From assembly GCA_948144175.1 (NCBI GenBank), contig CANXME010002096.1:3038001-3102000 (forward strand): a stretch of DNA of 64,000 nt. Direction: 5' to 3'. How positions within the stretch are numbered: position 1 is the first letter of the stretch; each line of letters begins with the position of its first letter. Origin of the DNA: Closterium sp. NIES-65. Lineage: Eukaryota > Streptophyta > Zygnematophyceae > Desmidiales > Closteriaceae. A program made the position numbers and the translations under genes. The notes under the pieces are model-generated. The model was not told the DNA's origin. It made no database searches and was given only the letters and a program-made list of their open reading frames with translations. Shown one piece after another: positions 37,201 through 49,666 of this stretch.

Positions 37201-37411
37201 ATCTCTATATATACTCCTGCCTGTTTGCTCTGCTAGGCTGAGATCACCCTTGTTGTTTGTACTACATATATACTTCTGCATGTGAGCTGGCCATACGGCC
37301 CTTTGCTTGTGCTCGGAATGTGTGGTGACGTCGTGATCCACCCTGAGCTTGCTTGTCTTTCCTGACTGGTCTTGTGACCCCTTGCTCTCCCCCACTTTGC
37401 CTATGGGGGTG

Positions 37412-37536
37412 TGTCAAACACTATATGTGTTGTTGTTGTGTAGGCTATAGTGGGTTAGCCTTTATGGGGTACACAAAACTAGGGTTCACTACTTGTACTC
37501 CATCTTTTCATAGTTCACACACTTCTCATTCTGATA
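37412..37536 (+). repeat. 3' LTR of Cop-3
   Basis: 125-bp partner of 30431-30555, with four differences. It is preceded by the GGGGGTG polypurine site and followed by GGGTC. Confidence 0.93.
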
Positions 37537-38053
37537 GGGTCAGCAGTCAAAGGAGCAAACCCAAGGGCCGCAAGTGTCATCCTCAGTGTGTTCGTGCCAC
37601 TGACGAGGCGCCTAGCAGAGACCGTTGACTTGCTGCCGAAGGCTCCACAGGGTACCTGCAGGAAACGACCTAGTGAAGCCAGGTGCGCAGCGCAGCCAGA
37701 TCTCCTCGTGCTGGCTGACTTGTAAGAAAGCTGTGCTGAAGTCAAGAGAGTGAAGCTCGTAGTAACGTTGAGCGGCAACGTGTTGGAGCATCCGAAGAGT
37801 GGTCATCTTTAGGGTAGGGGAGAAGGTCTGGAAGAAGTCAACTCCTTGTCGCTGACTAAAGCCTCGTGCAACGTAATGAGCCCTGAAGATAGTCGGAGAA
37901 CCCGACGGCCGCTTCACCCTAAAAATCCACATGCCAACGACTATGTTCGCACAGGGAGGGGGAACTGCATCGACGTAAGTGCCTGTGGACTTCCAGGATG
38001 CCATCTCTGCGTCCATGGCTGTTTGCGACTGAGAGGAATAAGGACCTGTGATC

Positions 38054-38368
38054 TGTCGGATGCCATAGGCCTTCTCCTCTCTTGCCCACGTCCCTCTCCT
38101 TTCATCTATCCTCGCGGCCATCATGGCAGAGCTCCCCTCCCGTGTTGCTTGAAACCCTCATCACTCGCACCCATCACTGTACACGCGCTCTGGCTGCATG
38201 CCGTGCTGCAACCTCACACCCCCTTCCACGGTACTTTGCCAGCTGGACTCCCCCAACTCTCCGCTGGTCCGTGTTACATCCTCTGCTTTGCTATTCCCCT
38301 TCACCCCCTTCTCACACTCCTTTCCTTGTTGCATATGATTGCGAATTTACTTCCAATCTTATGCGACA
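38054..38368 (-). repeat. 3' LTR and terminal extension of Gyp-1
   Basis: 38112-38368 matches 45016-45273. The outermost 58 bp (38054-38111) instead resembles 38371-38430, just inside the LTR. The end TGTCGGATG and the GATC duplication mark the real element edge. Confidence 0.8.
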
Positions 38369-41300
38369 GCTGTTGGATGCCATAGGCCTTCTCCTCTCTT
38401 GCCCACGTCCCTCTCCTCTCATCTATCCTCACTTGCTGCCCTTCCTTCCTTCCTGCTCTCCCTTTTCTAGGACTTCCCGTCGGGAGCCGTCCTGCCCTTT
38501 TCCCTTGCTGTTCCTTCATACCCACTTGCTTTAGCCACTTGCCCCCTTCCGGGACCTGCCCTGCTCCTGCTACTGGTCTGAAGGAACTTGCCCCATCTTC
38601 TTCCCTGTAGCCTTTACTACATTCGTGATGTGGTCCTTGCGTTGCTTCCCTGCCTCTGACTCGAGCACTAGCACTCCAGAGGGTTTCACTTCTTTCACTA
38701 CCCACCGCTCCGCTGTGAGCCCCAAATCCAGCACGTCCTTCTTTGCCTTCCGCAGGTATACCTCGGTTCCGCTCCCCACCTCCTGCCCCTTTCCCTTGCC
38801 TATCTGCAACTGCCTCTGCTGGCACCTCTTCGCATCCCTCAGCTGTGCGGTGTGAAGGTTCTCCAGTGCTGCGGGCATGAGCTTCTTTAGGTACCTCGCC
38901 CTGCAGTCTGCTAGCGCTGCCCAGTTCTCTGCTGTCCCTGCCGTCACCACGTCAGTCAGCACCTTGGGCGCTTGTACTGGTAGCATTGGCTGCCTGCCGT
39001 AGAGCAGGTAGTACGACGAGTAATCCCGCAAGGCTGCTTGTTTGCTGAACCTGTATCCCGCCGTCACCCAGTGTAGTTCTTGGTCCCAATCCCGCTCATG
39101 ATCTTCTCCGTACGCTCGCAGCCCTCTCTTGATGGTCTGAACCATTCGCTCGGTCAGGCCGTCGGACTGTGGGTGATAGCTCTGCGGTGCACGATGCCGA
39201 CTACTTTGAGCAACTTGTCAAAAGCTCCCATGAAATCTGTGCCCTGGTCGGTGAGCACCTCTCCGCACGCTCCGAACCTCGTCAGCACTTGATCCGTGAA
39301 GGCCTCCGCGATCAACTTGGCTCTCTTGCTACTCAACGCCCGCACCTCCACCCACTTTGAGACATGCTCTATCATCACTAGCACGTAACGCTTGTTCTTG
39401 CGGCTCAATGGCATCTCTCTCGCCAGGTCTAGTGACCATCGGTACCCCAACCCCATGATGGGCAAGGATTGCAGCTCTTGTTGCTCCTTCTCCAACTGCG
39501 CTTTGTTGCGGCTGCAGAGCCCGCACTCAGCCACCACTTCCTTCACTTGCCGATGCAGTCCTGCCCACCACCAGGTCGTCACCATTAACTGCGCCGTGCG
39601 GACGTGACCATAATGTCCCAGTTGTTTGTGCACCTTCTCTATTTGCCCCTTCCTTTCCTCCGGCGCTGGCACCCCTTTCCAACCTTCCTTGCTCTGCACT
39701 TGTAGCTGCTGTTGGTACCACTGATAGTGCTGTCCCCGTGCCCTGGCACGGTCGCTAACCTCCTCTTCCGCCTCAGTTTCTCCTTTGACCCAGCGCAGTG
39801 CTTCCGGATCTCCCCAGATGTCTTCTGGTCCGGCTCCTCTGTATCTCATTGCATCTGCCTCCAGCCCTACTCTTGCCATGGCTACCAGACACATTGCTGG
39901 GGAACTTGCCCTCTCTCCCGCCTTTAGATCCTCTTCAGCCGTGGTGGGTTCTGTGACAGCCCATCCACATGCTGCAGCATCTTCTCGGGGCGATGACGGA
40001 TCTTGAATTCGTACTCCTGAAGTTGCATCGTCCATCGTGCGTTCCTCCCAGTGAGTGTCTGATTCGTCATCAGCCAAGTCAGAGGCTGATCGTCGGTGAC
40101 GAGTGTGAAGGGGCTGCCTTGCAGGTACACCCTGAAGTGATTCACCGCCCATACTGCCACGAGCCCCTCTCCCTCATACGAGCTGTAGTTTGCTTTTGTT
40201 GGGCTGCAGCTCCTGCTGGCGAAGGCAACCACTCTCTCTCCCTGCTCTGTCTCTTGGCAGAGCACTGCCCCGATACCTAGAGTACTCCAGTCGGTGTACA
40301 GTGTAAAATGCTGGTCCCTCCACGGCAATACCAGCACCGGCCCCGTCTTCACTGCCTTGAGCAGGTCTTTCAAGGTCCGATCTTCCTCTTCTCCCCACTT
40401 CCACTCGCTGCTCTCTCGGAGCAGCTGGTTGAGGACTGACGCTCGGCGGCTGAAGTTGGGGACGAACTTCCGGTAGTAGTTCAAAAACCCCAGTACCGCC
40501 CGCAGCTTGCTCCTGTCCGTTGGCGCCGCCACCTTGTCCAGGACTGCGACCTTTGCCTCCTGGACGGAGAGTGTCCCGTCGGACACTTTGAAACCCAGGT
40601 ACCGCACCGTGCGCTCTCCGAATCTGCAGTTGTTGGGATGGCAGGTCAGCCCCGCCTTCATGATTGCCCCCAGCACTCGCTCCACATCCGCCACGTGGCT
40701 TGCAGCATCCTTACTGAATATGATGACGTCGTCAATGTAGCAGGCTGCGCATTTAATACCCCGCAACACGGTATCCATGGCCTGCTAGAAGGTTGCCGAC
40801 AAATTCTTCATCCCGAACAGCATGCCGTTCCACTCCCAGAGCTCATCCATGCCGTGGAACGCTGTCTTTGCTTTGTCCTCTTTGCGTATCTGAATCTGGT
40901 TAAAACCCTGTTGCAGGTCCAGTGTGGTGAAGACCGTTGCTCCCTCCACCTTATCAAAGATGCTCTCCGGCACCGGCATCGGGTAGCGGTTCGCCTTAGT
41001 GATTTTATTGAGATCTCGGTAGTCCCCGCACATACGTCGTGAGAGCACTTCTCCATTCATGTCCTTCCGCGCTGCCACCACCGTGGCCGCCGCGTACTCC
41101 GATGTGGACTCTCAGATCAAGCCTGCCTCCAGCAGCTCGAAGCACTTCTCCCGGCATATTTCCTCACCCGCTCGATGTCATCCTCCGCTTGCGTTGGAAT
41201 GTGGGCACATCGGTAGTCAGCTCGATCTTCATCTCTCCCACCTTGCTTTTGCCCAGCTCTTTGAGAGAGAAGGCAAATGCCCCCCGATAGTGCCTCAGCA

Positions 41301-41729
41301 TCCCCTTCATGACCTCTGCCTGTTCCGCGTTCAGCACTTAGCCCACTTCCCATTCCTTCTCTGTCCCTCCTTCGACTGCTGTGCGTTCTGCTGACGCCTG
41401 CTCTGCGCCCGCGGCTGTTCCGTCTGCCAACGTTTGTTCTGCTCCTGCATCCACCGCAGCCCCCGCCTCCTGGCGCCTATGCTGCTTCTGCGTTTGTGGC
41501 GGCTCTTTGCGCTGGCGTCTGTTCTGCTCTCCCTTCTAGTGTCGTCGCTGTTGGGTCCGGCCCCTTCTGCCCACCACTCCTTTTCTTCCACCTTGACCTC
41601 CATGTCCCAGAGCAGGAGCTGGACTTCCACCGTGTGCAACATCCACTCCACCGCTTGCACATCCATCCCTTGCCCGAGAGCCCGCTTTTGCTCCCACTCT
41701 GCCACTCCTTCAGCCGCTGTAGCTCCTAG

Positions 41730-42590
41730 TAGAAACCCCATGGCCAATTCTCTTTCCAGCGCCGTGGATCCTCCCCACTCTCCTGTTCGCAAGTCCTTCA
41801 CCATTCCCGGTCCCGGTGTTCCTTCCCTCATCTGGAACGCGTATGACCCAGCGTGCGCTACCAGTGTTGGCCACGCTTCCCTTGGTTGGCCGGGCGTGTT
41901 GCAGGGGTATAGCGCCAGGTGATCAGGGTAGCGCACGGGTGCTTCCTGCCGGTTGGGCTCCAGTATGTCCCTCACCAGTCTTGCCTCAGGCCTTTTCAGC
42001 TTCGAGAGCTCCAGTCGCAAACGCCCCTCCGAGAGGCCGTTCTGCCAATAGCGTCGATCTCGGTGTGATCTCGATCCCGCTTGCGCCACGTCCATTGCGA
42101 CTCCTGCCCCCAGCAGGGACGTCACCCTTCGATTTGGCGCCTTTACTGGTTCTCTCAGGTCCGTGGCGAAATCCGGGTTTTACAGCACGTACAAATACTC
42201 CCCATGAATCCTGTGGACCATCTGCATCACCGGCACCTTATCCTCGAACAGCGCCGACCTTTCGTCTTCGAATCCAAGCCCTTCTCCCGCTCGGGACACT
42301 CCCTGACATTCCCAGCCGGCGATTAGCATGTCCACTCTTTCCCATGCTGCCACCTGCGCTTCCGTTATCTCTTTTACATCATGTCCGACTTGCCCCCAGT
42401 TACCGTCCGTGGCCCCCTCCAGAATTTGTCCGGGGTAGGTACGTTTCAGCATCTCCACGTGGTGCTCTGCCATCTTCCGTACCCTGGGGTTTGCTTCCAC
42501 GTACGTCCACCTTTCGATCCTCCACCCCGCCTTCAGCGCTGCTGCCAGCCCGGTTCCCAATCCTCCGAACAGCTCTAGCATTCTCACAGG
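41730..42590 (-). pseudogene. C5 DNA cytosine methyltransferase domain inside Gyp-1
   Basis: Seen directly: motif I-like RMLELFGGLGTGLAAAL near 42584, an acidic VEANP (motif II) near 42490, motif IV-like DMLIAGWECQGVSRAG near 42320 with the catalytic Cys in a Cys-Gln pair, motif VIII-like SHRDRRYW near 42065, and motif X-like STALERELAMGF near 41768. Order and spacing fit C5 methyltransferases and most resemble the DNMT3/DRM style. The usual Pro before the catalytic Cys is Glu here. It lies between protease and reverse transcriptase in the same orientation, so it was part of the element's polyprotein. Such domains have been reported in retrotransposons of dinoflagellates and charophytes. The copy is a fossil like the rest of Gyp-1. 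Confidence 0.85.
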
Positions 42591-45015
42591 CTTCTGCAGG
42601 AGACGTTTATTCAGCAGCTCTCCGGGAATCACTTCCTTCCTTTCTGCCCACGCCTCGCGAGTCTCCCGCTGCTTCAATTCTGCTTCGGCCTCGTACCAGC
42701 TCATTTCCCCGAGTTGGTCTTCCAGTTCCACCGTCCTAGCCTGATAAGCTCCTTTTGGTTCTTGGCTTACGAACCGCACTGGCAAGTTTCCTCTTGGCCC
42801 TCTTGGCCTCTAGAATCGTGGCCGGTAGATCACTTTCTCCTGCCACGTGCAGATCGTTGCTCCCACCGCATACAACAGCCTAATCCCCATCAGCAGGTCG
42901 TAGTCTTCAGACTCAGTCACCCCGCATGTCAGTTTCACGCGGCATTCATCCCTCTCTTCGGGCTTCAACACGATCTCCACGGTGCTACGTGTACACGGCA
43001 ACCATTTCGGTTCCCCTCCTTCGGCAGTCATGACGGAGAAGCCTCGTTCCTTCAACCTTCCTCGTGTAGTTGCATCTGCTTCGCCAGCCCTTTACCGATC
43101 AGGACATGGTGAGAGCCCGTGTCAACAATGGCCATGTCCACCGGGATTCCGGCTACAGCCACTGATCCCTTTGCCGCCACCAACACTGTCGACTGACACA
43201 GCATGCGCTCCTTCGGATGCCGGTACGCTTCATCTTCCAATTCTGGGTGCTCCTTGCACAGTTGCTCCCTGGCACATCCTCCTCCCGGCATGCCTGCTCG
43301 CAGCACTCCACCTCCCCGCTGCCGATGTTCTTCTCGCCTGGTTCCTGGCCTTGCCATGAGCACGAAGGACACATGACTCTGAGTCTCCTCGTCCTCTTCG
43401 GTTGTTACAAACATCGCCCCGACGCCTCTATCCTCTCCTCCCATCTCCTCCAACTGTTCTCGGAGCTTCCGCATCTTTTCCTTGATTTCACCCCTACTCT
43501 TGCTTCTCCCTTTTGGGGGCGCTTGGCGTAACAATCCGCTTCTCTGTGACCCTTCCTTCCGCAATTCTTGCACGTGGGGCTTTTTGGGCAGTCTCGCCGT
43601 AGATGCCCCGTCTCCCCGCACGTGTCGCATCGCGGCGCTTGAGCACATTCTTTTTGCAGGTGCCCCACTTGCCCGCACCGGTGGCATCTCCTCCTGTCCG
43701 CGCTTGGGCTTTCGTCGCACGCTCTTATCTCCCCTTGAGGGCTGGCCATCCACACTCCCCGGCGGCGCTCTGCTCCGCTGGTTTTTGCTTTTTCCAGCTC
43801 GTAAAGCTTCGATCCGGTCTCGTATCTGCACGCCAGATCATACACTTGATGTAGGGTAGCCTTCCATCCCATCTCGAACACCTTCCCTCGTAGCTCCTTG
43901 ACCATTTTCTTATCCTGACCGTTGAGAAACTTGCTGATCAGGCGTCGTTTGTCCGTACACTCCATGTCCAACACTAGCTCCCGCAGGCGTCCGTAATAGC
44001 TCAGCAGTGATTCCTCGCCTTTCCTCTCGAAGTATGAGAACTGCTGCACCTTTTCCGGTGTCTGCATGGGAAATTGCCGTCTCAGGTTCTCCAGAAACTC
44101 GTCGACGATGCCCCACGGCGGTCCCTTCTGGCTTCGGTATTTCTCAATCAGCTCTTCCTGCGTGATGCAATAGTATGTTCGACAGCCCGCGGAAGAACTC
44201 CTCCGCCTCCAGCCCATCTCGCCTCCAGCGGTACTGCACGTTATCGATTTGCATCAGGTAATTTTGCAGATCTGCTCCCACGCCCGCCTGCCCGACGAAT
44301 CTCTTAGGGACCTTGATTTCACGCAAGTTAATGTATTTCCACTTCTCGAATCGCTGGCCGGATCCATCTTCTCTCCTCGCTTCGGAACCTTCCACCAGCT
44401 CCATGCCTGTCCATCGCTGCCATTCCACGGAGCCGGCTCGCTGCAGAGGGCCGCTTCCTGACTCCCCACTGGCCCGCGTCGAGTCCTCTTTCCTAACCGT
44501 CAGCAGATCTTCTTGACTCCGCCTGCGTGGCGGGATCCGATAGACTTCTCCTTCTTTCATGTTGGTTCCCACCGACGCTCTCCCCGACCCTGCCGCTCCG
44601 CGGCTTGCCTGCTCTGCGCCTTCTTGCATCTCGTCCGACGTCTCGTTACCTCCATAAATTTCTTACTGGTACGTCCGCCCGGATCTCAGCGGCATGTGGC
44701 CGCCCCACTCTTCTTTGTATGCCGAAAAAGCCACTAACCCATCGACGGTTTCCTCTGACTGGCTAGTTAATGCTTGGTAAATTTGCACACACCATTCTAG
44801 TAAAACGAGAAAACATACAAAGAAGCAAGTTAGGAATTGAGGCTAGCAACCTATGTAGACGAAAGAACTGGCATAGCTCATCCTACGCCTGCCACCACGC
44901 TTGGTCGTGACCCTGCTCCTGCACACATGCGCAAGCAATCAACAGTCATCCGACATGCAGGCAATCGTAACCGCACATCACAGCCCACCATATGTACAGG
45001 GTATAATCTGCACCA

Positions 45016-45273
45016 CTCGCTGCCATCCTGGCAGAGCTCCCCTGCCGTGTCGTTTGAAACCCTCGTCACTCACACCCATCACTGTACATGCGCTCTGGCT
45101 GCATGCCGTGTTGCAACCTCGCACCCCCTTCCACGGTACTTTACCAGCTGGACTCCCCCAACTCTCCGCTGGTCCGCGTTACATCCTCTGCTTTGCTATT
45201 CACTTTCACCCCCTTCTCACACTCCTTTCCTGGTTGCATGTGATTGCGAATTTACTTCCAATCTTATGCGACA
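45016..45273 (-). repeat. 5' LTR of Gyp-1
   Basis: About 258 bp ending TTATGCGACA, with about 15 differences from its partner, mostly transitions. On the minus strand it is followed by TGGTGCAGATT, a possible primer site of unknown tRNA. Confidence 0.8.
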
Positions 45274-47390
45274 GATCGCCTCTGCGTAAGAGCGCGGGGT
45301 CAGGATTTCTGATGCATCCAGATCTCCCTCAGGGGCAAGCAGCATGGCAGTGAGATGAGGTTCAGCAGCCGCAAGACACTCGAGCTCAAAGTGCCTGACC
45401 TCTAGGACGTGCGTGTCAAGGGCACACTCACCCCCCGACGGACGGAGGACAGTCAAACTCAGACTTAGCAACAAGACTCGCGACGTAGTCGAGAGGAGAC
45501 GCAGCAGCAAAGTCAACAAGCTCAGTGACTAAGGCAGAGGTAGCAGCAGAATCAAAAGTAGGGTCTGCGACAAGAGTGGCGAGAACACGAGTAACAGTGG
45601 GTCTAGCAGCACGAGCACGGTTAGACTTAGGGTCAGGAACGTCTGGAAGTGAGGACGCAGGAGGAGACGGCAGACAAACTCGCAGTGAAAGAGAGGAAGG
45701 ACGAAGTGCCATAGTGTGAGTGCCGGGGACAGGAGGAGGACGCGGACGAGGAACACGCCGACCAGTGCGAACAGTGCGAATAGGCGAGGCGGGACGAGAC
45801 TCAGGCTCATGATGCTCTATAAGAGAGTTTGTCTGCTCAGTGTAACGAGAAGGCGCAGGCAGTTGGGAGTCTGGCTGTACATGTGGCTGCGACTGGTCAG
45901 GCCAGTAGAAGATGGGAGACTAAGTACCTGGTGAAGTACCGAGCCAGGTGGCAGCAGAACAAAAAATGGTCGCCGCTGCACAGTGCCTCCAGCACCAGTA
46001 CCGCCAGCTCCAGCACCCACAATGCCAACACATCCAGCTCTAGGTTCTCCAGCTCCAGTGCCTCCAGCGCCAGCACCTCTAGCTCCAAGGCCTCTAGCAC
46101 TAGCGCCTCCAGCTCCATGGTCTCCAACTCCAGCTCCTCCAGCTTTAGGGTCTCCAGCTCCAGCGCCTCCAGCTCCAGCGCCTCCAGCTCCAGTGCCTCC
46201 AGCTCCAGCAACTCTAGCACCTCCAGTTTTAGCAGCACCAGCACCTCTAGCACCAGCAATACCACCAGCTCCGGTAGCTCCAGTACCTCCAGTACAAGCA
46301 CCTTCAGGACCAGCAGCTCCAGCACCTCCGGTACCTCCAACTCTAGCGCCTCCAGCACCAGCAGTACCTCCAGCACCTTCTGGACTAGCAGCTCCAGCAC
46401 CTCCAGCTCTAGTGCCTACAGCGGCAGGGCCTCCAGCTCCAACAGCGCCACTTTGAAGGCAGGTGCGCCGAGCAAACCACTCGCGCAGCTGCGGCTGTGA
46501 GACAGGCTCTCGCCGGCGAGACTGCTGTGGCGAGGCACCCGCAGGTCCTCCAGCAGACGCACTACCCTTAGGCTCAACACCCCCAAACTCAGTACCCTCA
46601 AGCTCAGCACCCCCAGGCTCCGCACCCTCAGGCTCCGCAGTCTCACGCTCCACACTCTCAGGCTCAGCACCCCCAGGCTCCGTACGCTTAGGCTCAGCAC
46701 CCCTAGGCTCCGCACCCGCAGGCTTAGCACCCCCAGACGTAGCACCCCTAGCAGCACCACCCCCAACAGCACCGGAGTCGCCAGTGACCTCGACAGGCTC
46801 AGCTAAGGGGAGTGGGTCTACCTGAGACACACCTGAAGGAGCAAGCACCTGAGGGGGGAGGGGTTCTACTAGAGGGGGACCTGGAGCGAGGAAGAGCGGC
46901 GAGGGAGGGGGGGAGAGGGGCAGTGCGGTAGGGGAAGAAACATTAAAAGGGAACCGACTCGTCAAACGTGACGTCCTGAGAGGGAAGGACACGGCGCGTG
47001 GTGGGGTGGTAAAACTGCCAGCCACGCGCGTAAGGGGGAAAGCCGAGGAAGACACGGGGAATGGCGCGGGAGGAGAGCTTGTCCGCGGAAGTATTGCGGA
47101 CAAAGGCACGAGAGCCCCAGACCCGGAACACTGACGCATCGCCAACCTCCCCCATCCAACAAAGTGTATGCGAGGTCTCCAGCAAAGAGACACGGGGCCA
47201 GATGTTGAGCTGATGCGCAACGTACCGGACCGTAAACGGCCACAGAAAATGTGGAGCAACCGCATGGATCATGGAGATACGAGCCACCTCCATTACTAAG
47301 CCAATGCGGTGCTTAGCAACCCCATTTTGCTGCGGGGAGGCCTGAAGCGTGAACAGCAGAACTATGTTGGAAAAGTCGCGCCCAGCGCAT

Positions 47391-47420
47391 TATACGCAAG
47401 CGTATATACGCTTGCGTATA
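47391..47420. repeat. Perfect 30-bp palindrome near the hAT end
   Basis: The sequence from TATACGCAAG to CTTGCGTATA reads the same on both strands. At the other end, arms ACGAATATACG (50011-50021) and CGTATATTCGT (50038-50048) form an 11-bp inverted repeat. hAT transposases bind subterminal repeats, so both are candidate binding sites. Confidence 0.8.
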
Positions 47421-47659
47421 GTGCGTTATGCGCTTCGTGAGTGACTTTGAAAGTCGCAGAAAGTACGCTGCCCGGGCAGCAAAAGGTTTTTACCGGGCAG
47501 ACGAAAAAAACCGCCGAAGGAGGGGGGGGGAGAGTGGTGGTTTTACCGAATTTCATATATTGAAAAAACCCACCTTTCTCAACTACTCAAAGCAAGCAAC
47601 ATGCATCTCTCCTACCCCACCCCCTACTCCCACCCTCTACTCCCCCCGTCCCTTCCTTC

Positions 47660-49666
47660 CTCCTCTACTTGTACTCATCCTCCTGCTCATCCTCCTCCCC
47701 CTCCTCCTCATCCTCCTCCAGAACCTCGTTGTACCCTTCCGGCAGGGAGGCCTCAGGGATGTTCCCCGGGAGAACCGTCACCCACTCAGCCCCCTTGTGC
47801 CAGTTGCGCACAATGTTCTAATTGTGCGCAACACACACGAGGTCCCGACACTTCTCGGACCCCAACCTGTTGCGCTTGGCAGTGTGGATCGATTCCCACA
47901 CTGCCCAGTTCCTCTCACACGCCGATGCGGACACTGGCTGAGAGAGAACGCGGAAAGCGAGCGTTGTCAGCTCGGGGTGCTCTGTCCCGTGCCACGTCCA
48001 CCACTGGACGGCCGTCTTCTTACCGGCCTTTACAAGCTCACGGTCAGAGATGGCGTCGGGTAGGCCAAAGCTCCCCTGAAGGGTGTTGAATGCCGTCAGG
48101 TCGTCCTGGATAAACGTGGGATGCGCGGAGCTCCTCGCCCTCCTTGCGCGTGACGGTCCGCCCTGCGTAGTGACGAGCGACAAACGTTTTGAAGACGCGA
48201 GTACACTCCAGGTCGGTGCGGAAGATGCCTTCCTCTTGGTTGACCGGGGTTTAGGATCCGGCCAACTACGTGCATGGCACACGCCATGCTATGGTCCCAG
48301 CGCTTTTGGACGATGTTGGTCACCTCCGTGCGTTCACTGCTGGACAGCACCAATCCCGCCTCCTCCTCCTCTAGCTTCGCATTGATGTCTTCTGTGAGCT
48401 GCAGCATCAGATCGTACATCCTGCACATTATGCCCTTGGCCGTCGAGTCGGTCTTGTGCATGACAACAAAGGGGATCTTCAGGAGGGCGACAAAGAACTC
48501 CGCACCTTTCCACCACACGGCATCCATGATCATGGTTGCGAAGGGTACGACCGGCGGCTTCCTCCCCTTCGCCCAAGCCTGCCACTCCGGGCTCAGCACC
48601 ATCTATGTCAATGCACTCCGCACCTCGCAAAGCCGCTGCACCGCGATGAATTGCGTGCCAAATCTGGTGCCCGCCGGCTTCAGCACCTGCTTTCCCTTCC
48701 CTCCCTTCACCTGCGGGCTTCGCATGTAACCTTTGGTGAAATGGTGGGCACGCACAAAGGTAATAATCACCCCCGCCTTAGCCATAATGTCCTTCGCCCA
48801 ATCCATTTTCCCAATGTCCTCCATGAGCAGATCCATGACGTGAGTAGCGCACGGCACATGCTCAATGTGAGGATACTCAAGCATGAGTTCCCTACATGCA
48901 GCCGCATAATTGCTGCCCCCATCCATGCATAACGCAACTATGTTGGCGGGCCCCACCTTCTCAATGATCGGCCGCAAAACGGATGCAATGTAACCTCCCG
49001 TCTTCGTCTCCAACTTACAGTCGATGCTTTCGGTGAACACTGCACCGGAATTGTTGATGAGCAGGATGTTGGCTTGGGGACGACCACTTTTGTCCGTCAT
49101 CATGTCCGAGCCTAACGTCATGCCATCCCGCTTCCAGCTCGCAGTGATGGGAGCGAGCCCCCTCTCGATCTTTTCGCGGCAGCGCGCAAGGCCGACGCCA
49201 CCAACATACCGCCGCTTCGGGGGAACGTAGCCATGGCCCGCGTCCGTGATGCAGCGCACAGCGTTGCGCCAGAGAGGGTGATCGGCGAGATGCTCCGGGA
49301 GGTGAAGTGCCGCCCACATGAGGCAGATGGCGTTGTCTGCCGATTCCTTCGCACACGACGCCCCTTCCCCGTAGATGTCTTCGATGCACTGCTTCTTCGC
49401 TCCACCCGCACACACCTCAATTGCCATCTCCTCCGCCTTCTTCTTCCCTTCCCTGCGCAACGGAAGGCGCAACGGAAGGCGCAGTGCCGGCATATGCGGA
49501 GAGTACGCTCAGGACCATTCGAGGTACCTTCGGTAGAGGTAAGGAAATGCTTAAAAATAACATGGGTGTTCACAGGAACATCCTCGTCGTCCGCCATGGT
49601 CGCGTCATTCGAAACACTAGGAGCCTCACTAGTGGCACTTGCGGGAGTACCAGAAGGAGTCGACAT
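47660..49666 (-). pseudogene. hAT transposase, decayed
   Basis: Proposed Met at 49666 (MSTPSG). Near 49540 an ICRHC segment preceded by FKHF suggests a BED-type zinc finger, though its second half is obscured by a duplicated 12-base GTTGCGCCTTCC-like stretch and a frame change near 49490. The DUF659 core follows at 49490-48606, with LGSDMMTDKSGRPQANILL, ALCMDGGSNY and HVPCATHVMDLLMEDI, the hAT RNase H-like fold. An in-frame TAG lies at 48603-48605. The helical insertion and KRWDHSMACAMHVVGRILNP follow, then a frame change near 48260, then the C-terminal dimerisation region with WWTWHGTEHPELTTLAFRVL and ACERNWAVWESIHTAKRNRL. A further in-frame TAG at about 47828 precedes an acidic tail. A leader intron with GTAAGC donor near 49743 is possible. 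The protein is inactive as it stands but recognisable over its full length. Confidence 0.9.

Larger units (their letters stand above)
30431..37536 (+). mobile_element. Cop-3: Ty1/copia element nested in Cop-4
   Basis: LTRs of 125 bp at both ends, with target duplication GGGTC at 30426-30430 and 37537-37541. Primer site TGGTAGCAGAGCTTAGG follows the 5' LTR, then a GC-rich leader with about 20-bp repeats. Gag starts at Met 31274, with a Gly-rich region near 32040-32270, a C-x13-C-x3-H-x4-C finger near 32391-32460 and an LREW motif near 32340. Then come protease (LDSGAS, near 32788), pre-integrase near 33215-33360, integrase near 33420-33760, a Gly/Ala/Glu-rich linker with two more LREW motifs (near 34530 and 34655), reverse transcriptase (YVDDLVFA near 36210), RNase H to about 37180, the 3' noncoding block and polypurine site. 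Broken in about six places. LTRs differ at 4 of 125 positions (about 3 percent). Confidence 0.95.
38054..45273 (-). mobile_element. Gyp-1: Ty3/gypsy element with a DNA methyltransferase domain
   Basis: Inserted in Cop-4 with target duplication GATC (38050-38053 and 45274-45277). Parts from right to left: 5' LTR, gag (about 44640-43520) ending in three CCHC zinc knuckles (CHRCGQVGHLQKEC and two more, 43720-43540), aspartic protease with DTGSHH near 43115, a C5 cytosine methyltransferase domain (about 42590-41730), reverse transcriptase with YIDDVIIF near 40730, RNase H with a TLYTDWS start near 40300, integrase with an H2C2 finger near 39650-39550 and catalytic Asp residues, and an integrase C-terminal part to about 38570. 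RT before integrase fixes the superfamily. It looks broken in several places, perhaps six or more. LTRs differ by about 6 percent over 245 compared bases, so it is older than Cop-3 and younger than Cop-4. Confidence 0.92.
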
